From Flagellimonas_B algarum (GTDB lineage: Bacteria; Bacteroidota; Bacteroidia; Flavobacteriales; Flavobacteriaceae), in assembly GCF_040513375.1 (NCBI RefSeq), contig NZ_JBEVTG010000001.1:496001-560000 (forward strand): a DNA stretch of 64,000 nt, read 5' to 3'. A program made the translations under genes and the position numbers. The notes beneath the pieces are model-generated. The model was given only the letters and a program-made list of their open reading frames with translations. It was not told where the DNA came from and made no database searches. Below are positions 33,446 to 41,232 of this stretch, piece by piece (positions within the stretch are counted from its first letter, which is position 1; each line of letters starts with the position of its first letter).

Positions 33446-34297
33446 ATGCCAAAGAACGGTAGAAAAAAGGATGAGGCGCCACTCGAGCGCAACCACACCG
33501 TCAAGGCAAAAAAATACCTTGGCCAGCATTTCCTCACCGACGAGAATATTGCAAAGAAAATTGCGGACACCCTCACCTTGGAGGGGTATTCCAACGTGCT
33601 TGAAATCGGACCGGGAACCGGGGTATTGACCAAATACCTCTTACAGAAGGATATCGATTTGGTCGCCATGGATGTGGATGAGGAATCAATCGTTTACCTC
33701 AACCATTCCTTTCCCCTTGAACATCCAAAACTCGTAGGGTCACAGGATCGGTTCCGGGTCATTGAAGCCGATTTCCTGAAATTCGACAACTACCTCCTTT
33801 TTGGTGATGAACCCTTCGCGATTACCGGTAATTTCCCCTACAACATCTCCAGCCAAATCGTGTTCAAAATGCTTGAAATGCGCGATCGCGTTCCAGAGTT
33901 TACGGGTATGTTCCAAAAAGAGGTCGCACAACGCATTTGTGAAAAAGAAGGCAATAAGCGCTATGGGATCCTATCGGTTTTGGTACAAGCCTTTTACGAG
34001 GCCGAATATCTATTTACGGTGCACCCGCAGGTATTCAACCCCCCTCCCAAAGTACAATCAGGGGTGCTGCGCCTGATCCGCAAACCACAGCAACGATTGG
34101 CCTGTGATGAACGGCTATTCGTCAAAGTGGTCAAAGCGGTGTTCAACCAAAGGCGCAAAACCATACGCAACGGATTGAAGCCGTTCGGGCTTTCCGAAAA
34201 TCTTAAAGAAGATGCTATATTTGACCGACGCGCGGAACAACTGTCCGTTGCCGAATTTATAAGCTTGACAAAGCGAATTGAAGATGACGCCATTTAA
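33446..34297 (+). CDS. rsmA: 16S rRNA (adenine1518/1519-N6) dimethyltransferase
   Basis: The 283-residue KsgA/RsmA enzyme dimethylates two adenines near the 3' end of 16S rRNA. It has KYLGQHFL at 23-30, the SAM-binding GPGTG at 55-59 and the catalytic NFPY at 129-132. The first 15 residues are an extra basic head. The stop overlaps the mgtE start by 14 bp. Confidence 0.96.
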   Translation: MPKNGRKKDEAPLERNHTVKAKKYLGQHFLTDENIAKKIADTLTLEGYSNVLEIGPGTGVLTKYLLQKDIDLVAMDVDEESIVYLNHSFPLEHPKLVGSQDRFRVIEADFLKFDNYLLFGDEPFAITGNFPYNISSQIVFKMLEMRDRVPEFTGMFQKEVAQRICEKEGNKRYGILSVLVQAFYEAEYLFTVHPQVFNPPPKVQSGVLRLIRKPQQRLACDERLFVKVVKAVFNQRRKTIRNGLKPFGLSENLKEDAIFDRRAEQLSVAEFISLTKRIEDDAI

Positions 34298-35636
34298 ACT
34301 CACCGATGAACTGGTAGAAAACATCCAGCTTTTGATCACCGATCAAAAAGATGCCGAGTTGCGTCGCATGATGAAGGAATTCCATTATGCCGATGTGGCC
34401 GAGATCGCCAATGAATTGGAAGAGGAGGAGGCCACCTATATCATCAAACTGCTCGATAGCGAAAAGACATCCGATGTCCTTACCGAATTGGACGAGGATA
34501 TGCGTGAAGCGGTATTGAACAACCTTTCGGCCAAAGAGATCGCAGGAGAGCTCGAAGAACTCGACAGTGACGATGCTGCCGATATCGTAGGGGAGCTGCC
34601 CGATGAGATCGTGCAAGAGGTCATCTCGGAAATCGAAGATCGCGAACATGCGAAAGACATCGTCGAACTGCTTCGTTATGATGAAGATTCGGCAGGGGGC
34701 CTCATGGCCAAAGAGTTGGTCAAGGTGAACGAGAACTGGAACGTCTTGACTTGCGTGAAGGAAATGCGTGCCCAGGCCGAAAACGTGACCCGGGTACATT
34801 CGATCTATGTCGTAGATGACGAAGACAAATTGAAGGGTCGGCTATCGCTCAAAGACCTGTTGACCACTTCGACCAAGACCCATATCAAAGACGTCTATAT
34901 TGCAAAGGTCGATTATGTCAATGTCAACGAAGATCCCGAAGAAGTGGCCAAAATCATGTCGAAATACGATTTGGAGGCCATACCCGTCGTTGATGAGATC
35001 GGCAGGTTGGTCGGGCGGATCACCATTGACGATATCGTGGATGTGATTCGGGAAGAGGCCGATAAGGACTATCAGTTGGCGGCCGGTATTTCACAGGATG
35101 TCGAAGCCGATGACAGCATTTGGGAATTGACCCGAGCACGGTTACCATGGCTGATCCTAGGGCTGTTCGGTGGTCTTGGGGCCGCCCTCATCATGGGAAG
35201 CTTTGAGACCATTGTCGAAAAGGCCCCCGAAATCCTATTTTTTACTCCCTTGATTGCGGCCATGGCCGGTAACGTCGGGGTGCAATCGAGTGCGATCATC
35301 GTTCAAGGCCTCGCCAATGACGACCTCAAGGGCAGTATCGCCAACCGGCTTTGGAAAGAAATGTTGTTGGCCTTATTGAACGGTTTGATATTGGCGGCCA
35401 TTCTCTTATTGTTCACTTGGATCTGGAAAAATGATTTTGCCATTGCCTTGGCCATTTCGGCTTCGTTGGTGGCTGTGATCATCATTGCCGGTATCATCGG
35501 CACCTTCATACCGCTCTTCCTCGATAAACGGGGCATCGACCCGGCCATAGCCACCGGACCGTTCATTACGACCAGCAACGATATTTTCGGAATACTCATT
35601 TACTTCTGGATCGCGAAACTGATTTTAGGCATTTAA
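34284..35636 (+). CDS. mgtE: Magnesium transporter MgtE
   Basis: The 450-residue protein has an N-terminal MgtE domain of acidic helical repeats (about 1-130), two CBS domains (about 130-255; SIYVVDDEDKLKG and AIPVVDEIGRLVG) and five membrane helices (about 290-450). The ion-path motif AGNVGVQSSA and the ATGPFITTSND segment are present. It moves Mg2+ in, gated by Mg2+ at the cytosolic domains. The start overlaps ksgA; ATG 34284 is preferred over TTG 34278. Confidence 0.95.
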   Translation: MTPFKLTDELVENIQLLITDQKDAELRRMMKEFHYADVAEIANELEEEEATYIIKLLDSEKTSDVLTELDEDMREAVLNNLSAKEIAGELEELDSDDAADIVGELPDEIVQEVISEIEDREHAKDIVELLRYDEDSAGGLMAKELVKVNENWNVLTCVKEMRAQAENVTRVHSIYVVDDEDKLKGRLSLKDLLTTSTKTHIKDVYIAKVDYVNVNEDPEEVAKIMSKYDLEAIPVVDEIGRLVGRITIDDIVDVIREEADKDYQLAAGISQDVEADDSIWELTRARLPWLILGLFGGLGAALIMGSFETIVEKAPEILFFTPLIAAMAGNVGVQSSAIIVQGLANDDLKGSIANRLWKEMLLALLNGLILAAILLLFTWIWKNDFAIALAISASLVAVIIIAGIIGTFIPLFLDKRGIDPAIATGPFITTSNDIFGILIYFWIAKLILGI

Positions 35637-35646
35637 AGACCATTCC

Positions 35647-36012
35647 ATGAAAGCGATAAACATCAAAGCGAAACATGCCGAGTTCACCGAACAATGGCAT
35701 CCACATCAAATCGCTGTAGTCGATGATATGCAAGTGTTGTTGGCCAAACTACAGGGCGAATTCGTCTGGCATGCCCATGAGCATGAAGACGAACTTTTTC
35801 AGGTAATCAAGGGCACCTTGTACATGCAGTTCAGGGAGCGCACCGAAATCGTCAATGAAGGCGAATTGATCGTCGTGCCCAAAGGCGTGGAGCACAACCC
35901 GAAAACCAAAGAAGGCGAAGAAGTTCACGTACTGCTGTTCGAAAAATTGAGTACGGCCCACACCGGCGGGGTTACCCATGAAAAAACCAAGACCCACTAC
36001 CCTGCAATTTAA
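35647..36012 (+). CDS. Cupin-domain protein
   Basis: The 121-residue protein is a single cupin barrel. The metal-binding pattern WHAHEHEDELFQVIKG supplies His, His and Glu, and GVEHNPKT supplies the last His. The substrate is unknown. It starts 10 bp after mgtE. A 21-base inverted repeat (GTTCGGT...ACCGAAC, 36021-36041) follows but lacks a T run. Confidence 0.82.
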   Translation: MKAINIKAKHAEFTEQWHPHQIAVVDDMQVLLAKLQGEFVWHAHEHEDELFQVIKGTLYMQFRERTEIVNEGELIVVPKGVEHNPKTKEGEEVHVLLFEKLSTAHTGGVTHEKTKTHYPAI

Positions 36013-36104
36013 AACAGTCCGTTCGGTTTGTACGACCGAACCGCGCACCGTCCATTAGGTTCCAATACGATCTAAATCGTAAATTGCGACCATACGCCTT
36101 TTCA

Positions 36105-37040
36105 ATGAAAGTACTCCACTTAGATACCAACCACCCCCTGTTGCTCGATGAATTCGAAAAGTTGGGGTACGAAAACCACGAAGACTATACCGCACCCAAA
36201 TCGGTCATCGAAGAAAAGATCCAACATTACGACGGCATCATCATCCGGAGTCGGTTTACCATTGACGCCCCTTTTTTAGACCGGGCCACTAAGCTCAAAT
36301 TTATTGGACGTGTCGGTGCCGGATTGGAAAATATAGATGTCAAGTACGCCCGTGAAAAGGGCATCTTTATGGCCTCGGCACCTGAGGGAAATCGGAACGC
36401 GGTGGCCGAACATAACCTGGGAATGTTGCTTTCCTTGCTGAACCAATTGCCCAAGGCCAATCGCGAAGTCAAAAAAGGCATCTGGGATCGTGAGGGTAAT
36501 CGTGGCAGCGAATTGGACGGCAAAACCGTCGGGATTATCGGCTACGGCAATATGGGCAAGGCCTTCGCCAAAAAACTGCGCGGCTTTGATGTGGAGATCA
36601 TTTGTTATGATATCGTTGGTGGTGTGGGTGATGAAAACGCCCGGCAGGTGGGTATCATGGAGTTCCAACAACGATCCGATGTGGTCAGTTTGCATGTACC
36701 GCAAACGCCATTGAGCGAAGGAATGATCAATTTGGAATTCATCAATGAATTCAAAAAACCGTTTTGGCTTTTGAATACGGCCCGCGGAAAATGCGTCAAT
36801 ACCAAAGCATTGGTCGCCGCCTTAAAATCAGGGAAAATACTTGGAGCCGGACTTGATGTACTCGAGTACGAGAAAAAGTCATTCGAAGACTGGTTTACCA
36901 ACAAACCGAAACCCTTTAAGTACCTTAAGAAGGCAAAAAACGTGCTACTGTCGCCCCATGTGGCGGGCTGGACGGTCGAGAGTAAAGAAAAGCTGGCGCA
37001 GACCATCGTGGATAAGGTAAAAGGACATTTTACGGAATAG
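36105..37040 (+). CDS. D-2-hydroxyacid dehydrogenase (SerA-like)
   Basis: The 311-residue enzyme belongs to the D-isomer 2-hydroxyacid dehydrogenase family, related to phosphoglycerate dehydrogenase. It has the NAD-binding GIIGYGNMGKAF, the VSLHVPQTPLSEGMI and LLNTARGK segments with catalytic Arg, and SPHVAGWT with the catalytic His. It lacks a C-terminal ACT domain, so it is a short SerA-like enzyme; the substrate is not fixed by sequence. ATG 36105 is preferred over TTG 36084. Confidence 0.88.
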   Translation: MKVLHLDTNHPLLLDEFEKLGYENHEDYTAPKSVIEEKIQHYDGIIIRSRFTIDAPFLDRATKLKFIGRVGAGLENIDVKYAREKGIFMASAPEGNRNAVAEHNLGMLLSLLNQLPKANREVKKGIWDREGNRGSELDGKTVGIIGYGNMGKAFAKKLRGFDVEIICYDIVGGVGDENARQVGIMEFQQRSDVVSLHVPQTPLSEGMINLEFINEFKKPFWLLNTARGKCVNTKALVAALKSGKILGAGLDVLEYEKKSFEDWFTNKPKPFKYLKKAKNVLLSPHVAGWTVESKEKLAQTIVDKVKGHFTE

Positions 37041-37046
37041 CAAAAG

Positions 37047-37454
37047 ATGAAGAAAACGGTTTTCATCTTTTCTTCTTTGATCATTGCCATACTGGCCCTC
37101 TTCCAAGTCAGCAAATACACCTATGCATCAGGCGATATGGCCATGGAAACCATTATCGCGCTTATCGCCGTCACATTTTTGTTATTGGGGATGTACCTCA
37201 ACAAGCGAAGTTTGCGGAAAAAGGATGGGGATGATACCATCGATGAAAATAAAATCGAGGCCCTCGGTTTGAGTAAACGGGAATACGAAGTACTACAGCA
37301 TATGGCCAAAGGCCAATCGAACAAGGAAATCGCAGACAGCCTGTTCCTTTCCGAAAGTACGATCAAGACCCATGTGTCAAACGTTTTGGTCAAACTCGAT
37401 TGTAAGCGAAGGACACAGGCCATCCAAAAGGCCAAGGAGCTAAAAATCTTATAA
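37047..37454 (+). CDS. Membrane-anchored LuxR-type regulator
   Basis: The 135-residue protein has two N-terminal membrane helices (about 4-22 and 34-51), a short charged linker and a LuxR/GerE helix-turn-helix at about 73-133 (LSKREYEVLQHMAKG, then SNKEIADSLFLSESTIKTHVSNVLVKL). There is no receiver or ligand domain. DNA binding would therefore take place at the inner membrane or after release. It follows the dehydrogenase gene by 6 bp. Confidence 0.85.
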   Translation: MKKTVFIFSSLIIAILALFQVSKYTYASGDMAMETIIALIAVTFLLLGMYLNKRSLRKKDGDDTIDENKIEALGLSKREYEVLQHMAKGQSNKEIADSLFLSESTIKTHVSNVLVKLDCKRRTQAIQKAKELKIL

Positions 37455-37524
37455 TCAGCTATTTTAGCACTTAAGTACTAGGCATTTGGTACTTTCGTAT
37501 GAGTCCGAAAATGGACTTCGGACC

Positions 37525-37532
37525 TAATTTTG
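37525..37532 (+). promoter_or_regulatory. -7 box (TAATTTTG)
   Basis: A perfect TAnnTTTG box 24 bp before the ATG at 37557. A hairpin-like GTCCG/CGGAC pair lies just upstream. Confidence 0.55.
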
Positions 37533-37556
37533 ACACCTAACGATAAATCAAACCTT

Positions 37557-38060
37557 ATGAAAAAAACAGTATGGAGATTCGGAATTTACGGGGCGGTGAC
37601 CATTTGCGCCTTGTTCTTGCTAAGTTGGTTCATACCCAACCTCGACTACAGCTCGCAGGAAATCATCGGCTATATCGGTATCGTGGTTTCACTCGGGTTT
37701 GTATTCTTTGGCATCAAACACTTTCGTGACAACGAAAACGATGGTGTCATCCCATTTCGAAAAGCATTGACCATCGGAATTTTGATTACCCTGATCGTTG
37801 CCTTGGCCTTTGGCATGTTGGATATCATTTATGTCAAGATCTTGAACCCCGATTTTACAACGGAATATTACGACCGGATGATCGAAGACCTTCGTCAGAC
37901 CGTACCCCCTGCGGAGTTCGAGGCAAAAGCCGCAGAAATCGAAGGGCAACGCGAGGTATTTTCCAACCCGCTATTCTCATTTTTGTTAATGGCCTTTACC
38001 GTGTTCATTATCGGCTTCATCATTTCACTGATTTCCGCATTGATCTTACAACGTAAATAA
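37557..38060 (+). CDS. DUF4199 membrane protein
   Basis: The 167-residue protein has four membrane segments with the DUF4199 layout: a basic head MKKTVWRFGIYGA, a GIKHFRDNENDG loop after the second helix, and a long loop with FTTEYYDRMIED before the last helix. The function is unknown. The start is ATG 37557, after the -7 box. It lies 7 bp before the next gene. Confidence 0.88.
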   Translation: MKKTVWRFGIYGAVTICALFLLSWFIPNLDYSSQEIIGYIGIVVSLGFVFFGIKHFRDNENDGVIPFRKALTIGILITLIVALAFGMLDIIYVKILNPDFTTEYYDRMIEDLRQTVPPAEFEAKAAEIEGQREVFSNPLFSFLLMAFTVFIIGFIISLISALILQRK

Positions 38061-38067
38061 GAAGCCC

Positions 38068-38523
38068 ATGACCATAGATGCAAAAACCGTAGCGGAGTAC
38101 ATTTCAAAAGTGCCCGAAGAGCGAAAAGCGGCGATAACCAAATTAAAGGATACGGTGAAAGAAAACCTTCCCGAAGGATTTGAAGAAGGGATTGGCTACA
38201 AGATGATCGCCTTTTACGTGCCGCATTCGGCATATCCAGCCGGGTACCACTGCGACCCCAAACTACCCTTGCCCTTTATCAATATCGCTTCACAGAAGAA
38301 CTTCATAGCGCTCTACCACTCGGGTGTTTATGCCGATAAGGCCCTATTGGATTGGTTCGTGGCAGCATACCCCAAGCACGTTAAGACCAAATTGGATATG
38401 GGCAAAAGTTGCATCCGGTTCAAGAATCTGGATACCATCCCGTATGGATTGATCGGGGAACTCTGCCAGAAAATGACCCCGGAACAATGGGTCGCACTGT
38501 ATGAAAAAAACATAAAACGATAA
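38068..38523 (+). CDS. DUF1801 protein
   Basis: The 151-residue protein has the DUF1801 (YdhG-like) fold features: RKAAITKLKDTVKENLPEGFEEGIGYKMI near the start and a conserved GKSCIRFKNLDTIPYGLIGELC segment. The function is unknown. The next gene starts 2 bp after its stop. Confidence 0.85.
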   Translation: MTIDAKTVAEYISKVPEERKAAITKLKDTVKENLPEGFEEGIGYKMIAFYVPHSAYPAGYHCDPKLPLPFINIASQKNFIALYHSGVYADKALLDWFVAAYPKHVKTKLDMGKSCIRFKNLDTIPYGLIGELCQKMTPEQWVALYEKNIKR

Positions 38524-38525
38524 CA

Positions 38526-38912
38526 ATGGATAAACGCGTAACCGGATTGGGAGGCTTTTTTTTCAAGACCAAAGACCCCGATCATATCAAAACTTGGTAC
38601 AAACAACATTTGGGTATCCCTACCGATCAATACGGCTGGACCTTTTGGTGGAAAGATAAGGACGGCAACGATTGTTCGACCCAATGGAGCCCGTTCAAGG
38701 AAGACACCACCTATTTCAAGCCTAGTGAAAAACAGTTCATGATGAACTTCAGGGTCGAAAACCTCGAAGCGCTGCTTGAGGTCCTTAAAAAAGAAGGGGT
38801 CACCGTAGTCGGTGAAATGGAAACCTATGATTACGGTAAGTTCGGTTGGATCCTAGACCCCGAAGGCAACAAATTGGAACTTTGGGAACCTGTTGATAAA
38901 GCTTTTCTCTAG
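38526..38912 (+). CDS. VOC (glyoxalase-like) family protein
   Basis: The 128-residue protein is a single vicinal-oxygen-chelate unit with two beta-alpha-beta-beta-beta modules. The strand FFFKTKDPDHIKTWYKQHLGI opens the first module, and DPEGNKLELWEP is the C-terminal signature carrying the metal-binding Glu. The substrate is unknown. It is coupled with the DUF1801 gene. Confidence 0.88.
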   Translation: MDKRVTGLGGFFFKTKDPDHIKTWYKQHLGIPTDQYGWTFWWKDKDGNDCSTQWSPFKEDTTYFKPSEKQFMMNFRVENLEALLEVLKKEGVTVVGEMETYDYGKFGWILDPEGNKLELWEPVDKAFL

Positions 38913-38966
38913 CTATCGAAATAATTAGTACATTGAAGGCTGTTCAACCAACAAATTAGAATAACC

Positions 38967-39392
38967 ATGTCTGAAGAAAAAAAAGATTTAGGTGATAAGG
39001 CCGAAGAAGCCTTTGACAAAGCCAAGGATGCGGCCAAAGATGCAGCAGGAGACGCCAAAGAAGCGGCCAGCGAATTCGCCGAGGGTGCCAAAGAAACCGC
39101 CAAGGAATTCAGTGAAGGTGTCAAAGACACCCTGAATACGGACAACAAGAAAATTTTGGCCGGTATTTTGGCCATCGTTTTGGGTGGTTTCGGAATCCAC
39201 AAGTTCATTCTTGGATACACCAAAGAAGGCATCATCATGCTCGTCGCCACCGTGATCTTAGGGGTCATTACCTGTGGTATCGCAGGATGGGTCGTTTGGG
39301 TCATCGGTTTGATCGAAGGCATCATTTATCTGACCAAGTCGGATGAGGAGTTCTACAATACATACCAAGTAGGCAAAAAACCTTGGTTCTAA
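38967..39392 (+). CDS. TM2-domain protein with amphipathic head
   Basis: The 141-residue protein has an Ala/Glu/Lys-rich N-terminal half (about 1-58) with LEA-like 11-residue periodicity, then a TM2 domain at about 62-125: two membrane helices with GGFGIHKFILGYTKEGI between and GIAGWVVWVIGLIEG in the second. TM2 proteins are small membrane proteins of unclear role. A strong terminator follows. Confidence 0.88.
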   Translation: MSEEKKDLGDKAEEAFDKAKDAAKDAAGDAKEAASEFAEGAKETAKEFSEGVKDTLNTDNKKILAGILAIVLGGFGIHKFILGYTKEGIIMLVATVILGVITCGIAGWVVWVIGLIEGIIYLTKSDEEFYNTYQVGKKPWF

Positions 39393-39396
39393 ACAC

Positions 39397-39430
39397 AAAA
39401 AGACCACAAAAAAACACTGTGGTCTTTTTT
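39397..39430. terminator. Bidirectional terminator
   Basis: AAAAGACCACA pairs with TGTGGTCTTTT around an A-rich loop, with a T run after it. It ends the TM2 gene just before the arsenic operon. Confidence 0.85.
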
Positions 39431-39449
39431 ATTTCAATATATCATCGTA

Positions 39450-39461
39450 ATATTGCAATAT
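39450..39461 (+). promoter_or_regulatory. Candidate ArsR operator (perfect 12-bp palindrome)
   Basis: ATATTGCAATAT is a perfect inverted repeat 10 bp before the arsR ATG. A further CAATAT/ATATTG pairing lies just upstream. ArsR proteins bind such AT-rich dyads over their own promoter and release on As(III). Autorepression is inferred. Confidence 0.6.
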
Positions 39462-39471
39462 AAAATAAGTT

Positions 39472-39795
39472 ATGGGCGTCACCAAAACCCACATGTTCAC
39501 AGATCGGCAAAACGAATTGGCCACCATCGCCAAAGTCATGGCGCACCCGGCACGTATCGCCATCCTAGAATATATCAGCAAACAAGACCGCTGTATCTGC
39601 ACCGACCTGGTCGATGTGATCGGATTGGCCCAACCCACGATTTCGCAACACCTCAATGAAATCAAAAAACTAGGCCTGCTCGAAGGGAACTTCGAAGGCA
39701 AGAACCTCTGTTATTGTATAAACCGCGAAAAATGGCTGGAACTCCAAGAACGGTTCAACAGCTTTTTTTCGACCATTCACCAAAATTGTTGTTGA
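39472..39795 (+). CDS. arsR: ArsR-family metalloregulator
   Basis: The 107-residue winged-helix protein has the ArsR core MAHPARIAILEYIS and the recognition helix QPTISQHLNEIKKLGLL. C41 and C43 in DRCICTDL match the CxC sensor of arsenite-binding ArsR proteins, and two further Cys end the protein. It lies first in an arsenic operon, right after its candidate operator. Confidence 0.92.
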   Translation: MGVTKTHMFTDRQNELATIAKVMAHPARIAILEYISKQDRCICTDLVDVIGLAQPTISQHLNEIKKLGLLEGNFEGKNLCYCINREKWLELQERFNSFFSTIHQNCC

Positions 39796-39797
39796 TC

Positions 39798-40286
39798 ATG
39801 CAAACACACGAATTTTTAAGTCTATTGAACGAGCATAAGAACAAGGCGTTGTTGTTCGAATACTTGCCCGGCCTATTCGTCGGGGCCAATTACCACATTA
39901 CCGAAGTCAAAAACGTGACCATCGACTCCGTTGATTGCGGCGCGGGAACCGATTTTTGGAAAGAAACCGTCATCCAACTTTGGGAGAGTCCACAAGAACA
40001 AGACAAAACCGAGTTCATGAAGGCCTTTAAAGCCTTGGGCATCTTGAACAAAGTTGATCGGATCAAACCTTTGGTACAAGACACCGAAGTGAAATTCGAA
40101 TACAGCAATGCCGGATTTCACACTGCGCAACTATTTGTTAACGATTACGTATACAACGATGACAAGATTATCATTAAACTTGTCGCGAAGAAAACCGACT
40201 GCAAGGCCAAGGAAACCTGTGGGGTTCCGGAACCCGCAGTCGTTGGTGCCGAGTCGAGCTGTGCCCCGGGAAGCGGATGTTGTTAA
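39798..40286 (+). CDS. DUF6428 arsenic-operon protein with Cys-rich tail
   Basis: The 162-residue protein starts MQTHEFLSLLNEHKNKALLFEY and fits the DUF6428 family, which is found next to arsR in Bacteroidota. The last 30 residues hold five Cys in a flexible region (TDCKAKETC...SSCAPGSGCC), suited to binding As(III). The function is unknown. It starts 2 bp after arsR; a longer frame from 39714 overlaps arsR and is rejected. It ends 10 bp before the acetyltransferase gene. Confidence 0.8.
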   Translation: MQTHEFLSLLNEHKNKALLFEYLPGLFVGANYHITEVKNVTIDSVDCGAGTDFWKETVIQLWESPQEQDKTEFMKAFKALGILNKVDRIKPLVQDTEVKFEYSNAGFHTAQLFVNDYVYNDDKIIIKLVAKKTDCKAKETCGVPEPAVVGAESSCAPGSGCC

Positions 40287-40296
40287 ACCAGCACCG

Positions 40297-40791
40297 ATGA
40301 TCATCAGGGAAATGAAAGCGGCGGATTGGGACGAAGTGGCCGAAATCTATAAAGCGGGCATCGCCACCGGATGCGCCACCTTTGAAACCAAGGTTCCTTC
40401 CTTTGCGGATTGGGATGCCGCCCACATCGACAGCTGTCGTCTAGTTGCCGAACATAACGACGGCCTTTGGGGCTGGGCGGCCTTATCACCGGTCAGTAGT
40501 CGCTGTGTGTACGGAGGTGTGGCCGAAGTCAGTGTGTATATCACTCCCGAAGCCAGGGGCAAAGGCGTAGGTAAAACCTTGATGCATCAGCTGATCGCGG
40601 CGAGCGAAGCCCAAGGCTATTGGACGTTGCAATCGGGGATATTCCCCGAAAATGAGGCCAGTATCAAATTACATGAGAAGGTCGGTTTTCGGTTTTTAGG
40701 AAAAAGGGAACGGGTAGGCAAAACGCATGAAGGGATCTGGAAAGACAATCTGCTCTTCGAACGCCGCAGCCAAACCGTCGGAATTGATTAA
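40297..40791 (+). CDS. ArsN1/PAT-type GNAT acetyltransferase
   Basis: The 164-residue GNAT protein shows the phosphinothricin acetyltransferase (PAT)/ArsN1 pattern: EIYKAGIATGCATFET near the start, acetyl-CoA loop PEARGKGVGKTLMH, and SGIFPENEASIKLHEKVGFR. ArsN1 enzymes acetylate arsinothricin, an organoarsenical antibiotic, and PAT acetylates phosphinothricin. The arsenic context favours the first. Start ATG 40297; a longer frame from 40108 overlaps the gene before it. The next gene begins 18 bp on. Confidence 0.78.
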   Translation: MIIREMKAADWDEVAEIYKAGIATGCATFETKVPSFADWDAAHIDSCRLVAEHNDGLWGWAALSPVSSRCVYGGVAEVSVYITPEARGKGVGKTLMHQLIAASEAQGYWTLQSGIFPENEASIKLHEKVGFRFLGKRERVGKTHEGIWKDNLLFERRSQTVGID

Positions 40792-40809
40792 CCATAACCT
40801 ATCAAAAGA

Positions 40810-41232
40810 ATGAAAAACGTATTGGTACTTTGTACGGGCAATTCTTGCCGAAGTCAAATGGCCCATGGTTATTTGAACTATTATCAAGCAGAGCTTGCCC
40901 ATATATACAGTGCAGGTATAGAAACCCACGGCCTAAACCCCGGAGCAGTCGCCATCATGAAAGAAGACGGCGTAGACATTTCGAACCATACATCGAATCA
41001 CGTCGATGAGTATGAAGGTATTTCTTGGGATTACATCATTACCGTCTGTGACCACGCTAAGGAAAACTGTCCGTTCATTCCGGCTGAAAACGCGCAGCGG
41101 TTGCACCATAATTTTTTCGACCCTTCAAAAGTCCAGGGTACCGAAACGGTGAAACACGATGCCTTTTTGAAAACCCGCAACGAGATCAAGGAGTTTTGTG
41201 AGACCTTTGTAAAAGAAGAGTTGGTCAACTAG
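40810..41232 (+). CDS. arsC: Thioredoxin-type arsenate reductase
   Basis: The 140-residue low-molecular-weight phosphatase-fold enzyme has the P-loop LCTGNSCRS, with nucleophile C8 and C13, and the redox pair C80 and C87 in TVCDHAKENCP. It reduces arsenate to arsenite using thioredoxin. It is the last gene of the arsenic operon. Its stop overlaps the end of the gene on the other strand by 8 bp. No arsenite exporter gene follows. Confidence 0.93.
   Translation: MKNVLVLCTGNSCRSQMAHGYLNYYQAELAHIYSAGIETHGLNPGAVAIMKEDGVDISNHTSNHVDEYEGISWDYIITVCDHAKENCPFIPAENAQRLHHNFFDPSKVQGTETVKHDAFLKTRNEIKEFCETFVKEELVN

Noticed and set aside
36021..36041. GTTCGGT/ACCGAAC inverted repeat as a terminator
   Set aside because: The stem is good but no T run follows, so I did not list it as a terminator.
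40108..40296. N-terminal extension of the acetyltransferase
   Set aside because: It overlaps the DUF6428 gene almost to its end; the GNAT domain begins right at ATG 40297.
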